Source of the DNA: Isoetes taiwanensis
Lineage: Eukaryota > Streptophyta > Lycopodiopsida > Isoetales > Isoetaceae
DNA: 64,000 nucleotides
Assembly: GCA_021234155.1 (NCBI GenBank)
Contig: JAJEKV010000102.1
Coordinates: 2,104,456 to 2,168,455, forward strand
Direction: 5' to 3'
The translations under genes and the position numbers were made by a program. The notes under the pieces are model-generated. The model did not search any database. It was not told the DNA's origin and was given only the letters and a program-made list of their open reading frames with translations. Below, in pieces: positions 56,216 through 64,000 of the stretch. Position 1 is the stretch's first letter; each line of letters begins with the position of its first letter.

Positions 56216-57490
56216 ATAACACCCTTAGGGCGGGAGAGAACATCCATGAACTTATTATTGGACGGAAGTTTTAGGTGAACATTGTCCTTGGGAATAAACT
56301 TTGATAGGTATTCCAAGTGTGCAAGCTTAGAGGATCTGAGAGAGAGCTTTTTTGACAAGTTGTTGGATAGAGATATAGTGTTATGGATTCATAGTGTTTC
56401 AGCACACACACATGAGCACTTTATGTGCCTTCACAAATAGCAAATGCTTTTATTAATAGGCCGTTGGTAGTGGAGACAAATTTTTGGAACTCCCAAGTAA
56501 TGGCAAATGTCGTTGTCATTAGTTTTACTAAGCTGTGTTCATACAGTGGGTTGTTTTAACGATTTAGGCCCTTAAAGTTTATCTACGTTTGCTTTTGTTA
56601 GGGCCCGAAGGGCCCAAAATTTTTAATATAGCAATCAACACACAACTACCATTAACATTATTAACACAAACCATTGCATTTAACACATTTAAATTAAAAT
56701 CCCCTTAAACCCCCTTTGGTTTGGGTGCATATTCACAGGGGGAGTTCATTAGGGGCCGAGAGCCCCAAAAATTTACAATACATGTACAAAATTTTCACCA
56801 TTGAGTACATTCTCTCCAAACCTTATAGTATTTTGCAAACTTTAATATCACAGTATACAAAAACTTGTACATGCATACCCCACAAACGAGGATCGCTATA
56901 TGCGGTCGAGATCTTGGAATAAAGGGTAAATATGCCCATCAAGCTGACTCTCGTTGCCGGAGTAACCCCGTGTGAATATGCACCCAAACCAAAGGGGTTT
57001 AAGGGGGATTTTAATTTAAATGTGTTAAATGCAATGGTTTGTGTTAATAATGTTAATGGTAGTTGTGTGTTGATTGCTATATTAAAAATTTTTTACCCCG
57101 AACGCCGGCCCTAACAAAAAAGCGTGAAAACTTTAAGGGCCTAAATCGTTAAACAACCTACTCGTATGAGCGAAATTAGTAAAACTAATGACAACGACAT
57201 TTGCCATTACTTGGGAGTTCCAAAAATTTGTCTCCACTACCAACGGCCTATTAATAAAAGCATTTGCTATTTGTGAAGGCACATAAAGTGCTCATGTGTG
57301 TGTGCTGAAACACTATGAATCCATAACACTATATCTCTATCCAACAACTTGTCAAAAAGCTCTCTCTGCATCCTCTAAGCTTGCACACTTGGAATACCTA
57401 TCAAAGTTTATTCCCAAGGACAATGTTCACCTAAAACTTCCGTCCAATAATAAGTTCATGGATGTTCTCTCCCTGCCCTAAGGGTGTTAT
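56216..57490. repeat. Large inverted repeat: about 528-bp arms, 220-bp spacer
   Basis: Left arm 56216-56743 and right arm 56964-57490 are reverse complements over almost their full length, with scattered substitutions and small indels. Ends are ATAACACCCTTAGGG and CCCTAAGGGTGTTAT; inner ends carry TTTGGTTTGGGTGCATATTC and its complement. Open frames in both arms (KLAHLEYLSKFIPKDNVHLK) are the same sequence read on opposite strands and match no protein I know. It may be a foldback transposon or an inverted duplication; its transcript would fold into a long double-stranded RNA. Confidence 0.93.
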
Positions 57491-59719
57491 CTATATGAGA
57501 CAAGCTAAAAGAAAAACCACATCTGGGCACCTCCACTAGACACAAAATCAGAAACCAATGCTGAAGAATAGAGGCAGCAAGAAGCTAGGGGACAGTGGAG
57601 CAGGAGGAGGAAGCCAATAGAAGTTCCACAGAGCTAGGATCAGAAGGACCAAAACCTAAGGAACGAGAAACCAACAGTTGTTGCTGAAGAGACGGGCAAA
57701 AATATATATCCTTGGTTGAATCAGATTGCCAACACCCATGAGCTTTGAAGATTCTTTTCGAGTGTTGAAAATACTCACTGAATGCGTGCCAAAGGTCTTT
57801 GCATTTTCTCACTGACAGAAAGGCAATGCTTAAACTAGGATCTCAAAGTGGCATAAGACACAGGACTTCTCCTCAAGGAACACCCTCGACGTGTGTGCAA
57901 ATACCTCTAATCAAGTGGCCACCACCAAGGCCATCCACATGAACAAAACCACCCAAATGTAGCAATCTCTCCAAAAGAGCCACAAGGCAATAAGGACCAG
58001 AAAGGTGGGCAATAGTGACCCAAGCTCCCACACCCGCTTGGTCAGTAGAGGAACAGACATGGATATCTAAGATTAGTATTTTTATAAAACAAGACTAAAA
58101 GTCCTTGATGCGCAAGAAAGCCACAAAGGCGAGGAGAGTAGATGCTCATTTCATAACTTCCAGAAGCAAAGCTAAGGGGCATGCAAACTTGTCAAAGAGT
58201 TTATGAACCATATGAGAAAAGCAAGAAGATGATGGAAAGAAATAAAAGCAATGGTGATACTGACATGGGCTGACGGATTCAGAAAGGACGTCAAAGCATA
58301 GGAAGGTAAACCGCGGGCGGACTAGTGTGGAGGAAGCCAAAGCCCTTAGCTTTGCACCAAAAGGGACCAGCATGTTGATAACCTCAAAGTGCTATCAGAC
58401 CTAGAACACATCAAGAACTTCTGGAAAACATCCTTCAACTCAAGTACGTCAACATCACTCTCCAAAGCGTTCTAAAACCCTGAAGAAATAAAACCTCTGC
58501 ATGAAACAAAGAAACTCATCTAGTTACTATTGACGATCTGCAATGCAATAATAAGACACTTTGGTTTATGGCACACTAGCTTCGAAGATGGACTCATCCT
58601 AAGACCTCGTCTGCCAGCAGGAAAGTACAAGAGATCTACTATAGTTGTCTCCCACCTTCTGGCTTCATTGTAGCAAAGGTTACCACGAAGATGACTCACA
58701 ATACCAAAGTACAATTGGCTTGGCAGGCTTTAACAAAAGAGAAAGCTTTGAATGCCAAAGCGGGAGGGGAAAAACAATAGCTATTTGTTCCCTGCCAAGA
58801 TTGGGCAACGACATCAGGTGGACAAGGGTTCCTCGAAATAGCATGCCAACGATTAAATTTATGAAGCAAATGATTATTTCAAATTAGCAAAGCGATCCTA
58901 GTCACGAGGGTCCAACAAGAGTGCATAGAAGGAAAGATGAACACCCTAATACCGGGGTGCCACCCTTTCTAGATAGCAGCGGCCCTAGGTGGACATGGCC
59001 AGCCTGCTCTAATCTGGCTGGCCTAACCTTTTGCAGACAAACCGAAGCTCTAATCCAGTTCCACATGAACCTGCGATGTTGGCAGGGGAGGTTCAGGCAA
59101 TGCGTTTTGGAAGAGGAGAGAAAAGAGCATGAACAGAGAAACAAGAAATCTAGTGAATCTGAGAGACTGGGATGTTGAATATATGCAACCCTCCACCTCA
59201 TCATATAGGCCACGTCATCATGTGACATGGCAAACTACATGAGGAGTCGTGTCCATTCATGTAGAGTCGCATCTATCAAAACATATATAAATCAGTTTGC
59301 AATTTTTCTTTTTCCTTTTTTCTTGTTCTGCGCCGCAATCGAGTTACGGCTTTTTTGTGCCGCACCTAAGTACCCAGCGTAAGTTTTTTAGTCCGCCCAT
59401 AGATTTCTGATGCCTTCCTCTCCAAAACAAGCCCGGAAATCTTCGTCTACAAGGTTTGGAGTTCCTTCCGGTCACAATCAAGATCATCAATCCATGGAAC
59501 ATATCGATGATGCCGGTGTTGCTTGCAGAAATTGTCTTATGTTGAAGTAGATCGGTCCTCGAATGCATGCATCTCTGACATTCAAAACATGCACCAGCCT
59601 TGTATACGACCAGTTTTTGCGGACAAATGATTTTTGCGGTTGTGGGAGCAAGCCGGGATAGTTTCAAATCAATCCGATTGAGCAAGGAGATGGCCCAAAC
59701 AACAACGCTCTCTATTGCT
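57491..59719. other. No gene recognised
   Basis: Mixed-composition sequence with many short frames on both strands (for example 58902-59228 and 59344-59685 minus). The latter lies immediately downstream of the kinase remnant and could be its decayed 3' part, but no kinase motif is readable in it. Confidence 0.35.
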
Positions 59720-60502
59720 CCAATCTAAAAACCACTCCAGGAAAAGATTTGTTTTATTTTCTACATCAAAGCGGTTCTGCAGCCTTCAAATAAATGCATC
59801 AACAACCCGGAAGATCCGGCACTTTTGCCCGCTCACAATTTCAAAACAGCCACAATGCCATATTTGTATCGTCGCATTTCTTTGTAACTATGGAGTGAAG
59901 GGGGCCATTCGGCATAAGATAACCGGGTGTTCCTCTAACTTGAGTTATTGTTGTGCCAATATCTTCATTATAGCTTTGCCATTCAAATCAGACACCTTAA
60001 GCCTTAAAATTTTTTCGTTTAAAAGGATGTTTTGTGGTTTTATGTCGAGGATGAAGAATAGGATCGAGCATTCTTACGTGCAAATAAGCAAGACCTTCTC
60101 GATTGCCCATGGCTATGGCCATTCTTATGCTCCATGGCAAAACCCTATTTGGATCATCATTTACAAAGAGCCATCTATCAAGTGATCCGTTGGCCATTGA
60201 TTCGTAGAGAGAAGTAGTCTCTTTGCCCCTTCCACAATCCATAGAGTCTTACCAAATTCCATGGCTTATGCCTCCAAGTGTTTTTACTTACATCTCAAAT
60301 TCTTTCAGCCCCTTGGCCTTGCCCCCTCCAACCACTTCAACGCAACATTTCTTCCATCCTTTGGCTTTAAAGCTAAAAATACCCCAAAACCCCTACACCC
60401 AGTTTATGCACTGAACCCATCCGGTTGCGTTTCTAGTTCTTTAAAAGTGAATCTATGGATTTGCTGTACTAGTATGGGAGATATCTTGCCGGTCGTTGGA
60501 TC
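59720..60502 (-). pseudogene. Receptor-like protein kinase domain, broken by indels
   Basis: The minus strand shows kinase motifs in order across changing frames: DPTTGKIS and HRFTFKELE (60500-60440), a LGVGGFG glycine loop (near 60395), VALKWLEG with the ATP-binding Lys (near 60340), LKEFEM and VKTLGGISH (60300), SMANGSLDRWLF (60210), LPWSIRMAIAMG (60140) and GLAYLH (60090). DPILH with a damaged catalytic loop (60060), VSD, TTITQVRGTPGYLMP and GPLHSIVTKKCD (59950-59870), and EIVSGQK (59830) follow. The motif style fits plant SD2/LRK10-like receptor kinases that phosphorylate Ser/Thr after ligand sensing. At least six frame changes or stops interrupt it. No extracellular domain was read upstream. 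Confidence 0.8.
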
Positions 60503-61039
60503 ACGATAAGCCCATACAAAGGATACCAAACTGAATACACAAGACCGATAATGACCTCGATCTAGACCTAGATGAGCACAATCATTGCTCCAAATCCCTT
60601 GGAGGACGAGAACAGGTATTTAAGTTCTTGAGCCCAACATCTTATACACCCTAAAACTTTTAAGCACTATTATCACGAGCTCACTTTTAACAAACATCAA
60701 CTCGGTGTTTTGAACCAAGGTGATAACAACGGTGCGGCATTCACTGTAAGCTGGTCAAAAAACATAAGTATCTTGAGTCATTTGTTTTGTATTCAAAGAA
60801 TCGGGTAAGTATGAGTTAGAAGCATATGGCAATGCTTCGGATGCAAATATCGGGATCATGAATCTGGTTTCCTACATCATGTTACTCTTTTAAACCTTAA
60901 GTAATATGAATATGGAGGCTCATTGTAGCACAACAAGATTTCAAAAACTTTGCTTTTCGTTTGGGCAATGCGATTATGGTACAAAATACTACTATAAAAT
61001 TGGAAGAGGTGATGATGAGCTTCTTACTTTTTTTCAAGC
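60503..61039. other. No gene recognised
   Basis: This is where the transmembrane and extracellular part of the minus-strand kinase would lie. A weakly hydrophobic frame exists near 60530-60600, but nothing firm can be read. Confidence 0.35.
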
Positions 61040-62392
61040 TATTTTATAACTCCTCCGGCACAGACCAAAATCTCCTTTCAAGTTTTCAATTGTGGGTATG
61101 TAAATCTGATCTTGCAAACTGATTACTCTGAGTGATCTCCACGGCTAATTAAAGTCAAGTTACGAGTTATTCTCATTTTTCCTTTGTAGGAGATCTTGGA
61201 CAAAACATATTCTTCTAATGTTACCTTAAGCCACATAATAGAAAGTGGTGGAAATTACTTGTTAAATGTTGGTGATTTCATTATGCTAATGGATATCGAC
61301 CAAGATGGGACCGTGGGGACGAATGATGTCAAAGCTGACCCGATAAAAAGTTCCTTGGTATTTACATATAGGAACCATGAACTGGGGAGTTCGATCTTGA
61401 AGTTGTAAGTGCAATGAATTTGCTTGCATAATAATGAAAGATTTGAAATCATTAGTTTTTTTTTTTTCTATGTGAAGAAAAATGCTATGGAGCCACATGA
61501 AGGATTTTGGCAACAAACACAAGATTTTCTGCTCCATGGCAAACCCGGTGGAGGAGTTAGTCCAATTTATTATTCATGCAATGTTGGGCACGCACATATT
61601 ATTTCTTTGAGCGATATATTAGATAGCGAAGTCTGAGTTCTCAATATGAATGGGTGGTGGTATGTGGCATTTTTTGCATCATAGTAATGTCATCGGTGGG
61701 GGCTTAAGCAAGATAATTGAAAGCAAATATATTATATATATATATCGCGATGATTCATATCCAAGTTCCGTTGCTTCTTGATCATTTGGGTGCATTAGCT
61801 TCCTTCCGGATCTTTGCATAGAATTGGTACCGCGATGCACACAAAAAAGCTATTTTCAAGCTACGTTTCTATATGCATGAAATCCAATGAAATAGAATGA
61901 AAATAAAAGATCCTAAAGTCATTTAGCCAAAAGGAATCAAAGTATTAGAAGTCTGGACCCCACCTTTGCCACAACATCGTGAAACAATGATATTTCAAGC
62001 GGCGGTATGCTTCTTGGGTGGAAAACATTATTAACTTTGTGCGTAAAACCAATCCCATGCTTAATCACATGTCCGGCCACCTCTGGCGAAATGGATGGAG
62101 GAAACTGAGCTCTAGTTTAGTTGGGCTCAAACACTCACCCATTACTGTCTCTATAAAATGAAATTAAAATTTGATACCTCTTATGGAGTACTAGTTGCAC
62201 ATGCACAAGTTAAAAAAAGGTATTGAATCTAACACAAAATACTAAAAGAGGGGATAGAGGAAGAATCCATGAGGATAGGGAAGAATCAGCGAGGTTGGGC
62301 AGCCTTGAGAAGAAAAAAAGGAAGCGAAGTTTGTGGATCGATCATGAAGTCGGTAAAACAAGTTGCATTTGCCACCGGAAGGATTTGGCTAG
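61040..62392 (+). pseudogene. Purple acid phosphatase segment, tandem copy 1
   Basis: An exon piece ending KSPFKFSIVG (61064-61096) is followed by an intron (GTATGT ... TTTGTAG) and then GDLGQ with TYSSNVTLSHIIESGG and LLNVGDF from 61191. It continues, across small frameshifts, to a GNHEL-like block near 61372. Purple acid phosphatases are secreted metallo-phosphatases; GDxG, GDxxY and GNH(D/E) are their first three metal-binding blocks. A following piece reads QQTQDFLLHGKPG and YYSCNVGHAHIISL (61510-61610). The last two metal blocks are absent. Frame breaks are all 1-2 base changes relative to copy 2. Confidence 0.75.
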
Positions 62393-62397
62393 CAATA

Positions 62398-63759
62398 CCT
62401 ATTTTATAACTCCTCCAAAGACCGAGCCAAAATCTCCTTTCAAGTTTTCAATTGTGGGTATGTAAATACAAGATCGCAAACTCAAGCACTCTGAAAGTGA
62501 TCTCCACGGCTAATTAAGCGAGTCAAGTTCGAAGTTATTCTCATTTTTCCTTTGTAGGAGATCTTGACAAAACATATTCTTCTAATGTTACCTTAAGCCA
62601 CATAATAGAAAGTGGTGGAGAGTACTTGTTAAATGTTGGTGATTTCTCGTATGCTAATGGATATCAGCCAAGATGGGACACGGGGACTAATGATGTCAAA
62701 GCTTCACCGAAAAGTTCCCTTGGTATTTACATATGGGAACCATGAACTGAGTTCGATCTTGAAGTTGTAAGTCCGCAATGAATTTGCTTGCATAATAATG
62801 AAAGATTTCAAATCATTGGTTTTTTTTCTATGTGAAGAAAAAAATGCTATGGAGCCACATGAAGGATTTTTGGCAACAAACACAAGATTTTCTCGCCCAT
62901 GGCAAACCCGGTTGGAGGAGTTAGTCCAATTTATTATTCATGCAATGTTGGGCCCACGCACATATTATTTCTTTGAACAGCTATATTGCGATAACGGTAC
63001 GCTTCTCAATATGAATGGTCGGGTGGTATGTGGCATTTTTTGCATCATAGTAATGTCATCACCGGGGCTTAAGCAAGATAATTGAAAGCAAATATATTAT
63101 ATATATATGCGAGATGATTCATATATCCAAGTTCCACCGCTGTTTTTGATCATTTGGGTGCATTAGCTTCCTTCCGTGATGTTTGATAGAATTGGTACCA
63201 CGCGGCACAAAAAAGCTATTTTCAAGCTTCTGTTTCTATATCGCAATCCAATGAAATAGAATGAAAATAAAGATCCTAAAGTCATTTAGCCAAAAGGAAT
63301 CAAAGTATTAGAAGTCCTGGACCCCACCTTTGCCACAACATCGACAGAAACAATGATATTTCAAGCAGCGAGCGTATGCTTCTTGCAGTGGAAAGCATTA
63401 ACTTTGTGCAGCAAACCAATCGAATGCTTAATCACATGTCCAAACCACCTCCTCGCAGAAAATGGATGGAGGAAACCGAGCTCTAGTTTAGTTGGGCTCA
63501 AACACTCACCCATTGCCTGTCTCTATAAAATGAAATTAAAATTTGATACCTCTTATGGAGTACTAGTTGCACATGCACAAGTTAAAAAGGTATTGAATCT
63601 AACACAAAATACTAAGCAGGGGATGGGGAAGAATCCGCAGGGGATGGGGAAGAATCCGCAGGTTGGAACGGCGCTGAAGAAAAAAAAGGAGCAGAAGTTT
63701 GTGGATCGATCATGAAGTCGGTAAAACAAGTTGCATTTGCCACCGGAAGGATTTGGCTA
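62398..63759 (+). pseudogene. Purple acid phosphatase segment, tandem copy 2
   Basis: It repeats copy 1 at an offset of about 1,361-1,371 bp over its whole length, including intron and downstream non-coding sequence. Here YFITPPKTEPKSPFKFSIVG is open (62399-62457), and the next exon gives TYSSNVTLSHIIESGG, EYLLNVGDFSYANGYQPRWD (62575-62680) with the GDxxY metal block intact, then breaks by indel before a GNHEL region near 62740. Neither copy is translatable. Where one copy is broken the other is often in frame, so the duplicated gene may once have been intact or the consensus may contain errors. Confidence 0.78.
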
Positions 63760-64000
63760 TGGCTATGGTTGGACATAAGTAGATTTGAAGAAGAGTTGCT
63801 GCTTAACGTGAGCCATTGAAGCCATCATTCCCACCTTAAAAAATAAAACACCACCAATGCGGAATCAAGGAAACGGAATTGGGGCTCCAATTTTTCACCT
63901 GAACCAACTAAATAAACTGGATTCAACAACCCAAGTGGTGCCAAAAAACGAATGAATCGGGTGGAATCAGACAATGGCAAAATCTCCAACATAAAATTTG
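63760..64000. other. No gene recognised at right edge
   Basis: Sequence after the second tandem copy. No readable family; it could hold further parts of the phosphatase gene beyond the window. Confidence 0.35.

Noticed and set aside
58902-59228. Overlapping frames on both strands
   Set aside because: No recognisable domain on either strand; composition does not favour either.

Overview
The window is nuclear DNA of a land plant. It carries three multi-exon plant genes: auxin-binding protein 1, violaxanthin de-epoxidase and an R2R3-MYB factor. These sit in an AT-rich landscape dominated by transposable elements. An ABP1 without the KDEL tail usual in seed plants, together with the density of old Helitron, gypsy, copia and LINE debris, suggests a non-seed plant such as a fern. 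That is inference; nothing here fixes the species. No rRNA, tRNA or CRISPR array was recognised.

Layout. 0-5 kb: a 26-bp minisatellite, then a decayed intron-containing DDE-type transposase on the minus strand. 5.2-8.4 kb: a broken L1-type LINE. 8.5-9.8 kb: direct repeats and a perfect-looking foldback. 10.1-11.5 kb: intact five-exon ABP1 (minus) with a small membrane-protein ORF 56 bp upstream of its start codon. 14.7-19.1 kb: an LTR and a decayed gypsy element. 21.8-22.1 kb: a possible 115-residue gene. 23.5-25.5 kb: violaxanthin de-epoxidase (plus), whose coding sequence runs into an antisense reverse-transcriptase fragment. 27.1-28 kb: Helitron debris. 28-34.8 kb: unique and minisatellite sequence. 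34.9-37.5 kb: a Helitron scrap fused to a copia element that carries a nested hAT-type MITE. 38.0-38.9 kb: intact three-exon R2R3-MYB (minus). 40.8-48.0 kb: two non-coding elements head to tail, splitting an LTR. 48.9-51.4 kb: a decayed gypsy chromovirus. 52.7-53.8 kb: Helitron helicase (minus). 56.2-57.5 kb: a large inverted repeat. 59.7-60.5 kb: a broken receptor-like kinase. 61.0-63.8 kb: two tandem broken purple-acid-phosphatase segments.

The most interesting object is the 7.2-kb insertion at 40789-48032. It consists of two units that share only a 38-bp 5' end and a 128-bp 3' end. The 5' end is inverted-complementary to a site about 30 bp inside the 3' end, and a perfect hairpin lies 8 bp before the 3' terminus. 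This is the architecture of Helentron-type rolling-circle elements. The units carry arrays of small hairpins and no credible gene. Helitron replicase and helicase debris elsewhere in the window could represent related machinery, but no link is shown.

The three host genes belong to unrelated processes (auxin perception, xanthophyll-cycle photoprotection, transcription) and show no functional grouping. Exon boundaries were placed by eye from GT/AG signals and family alignment.
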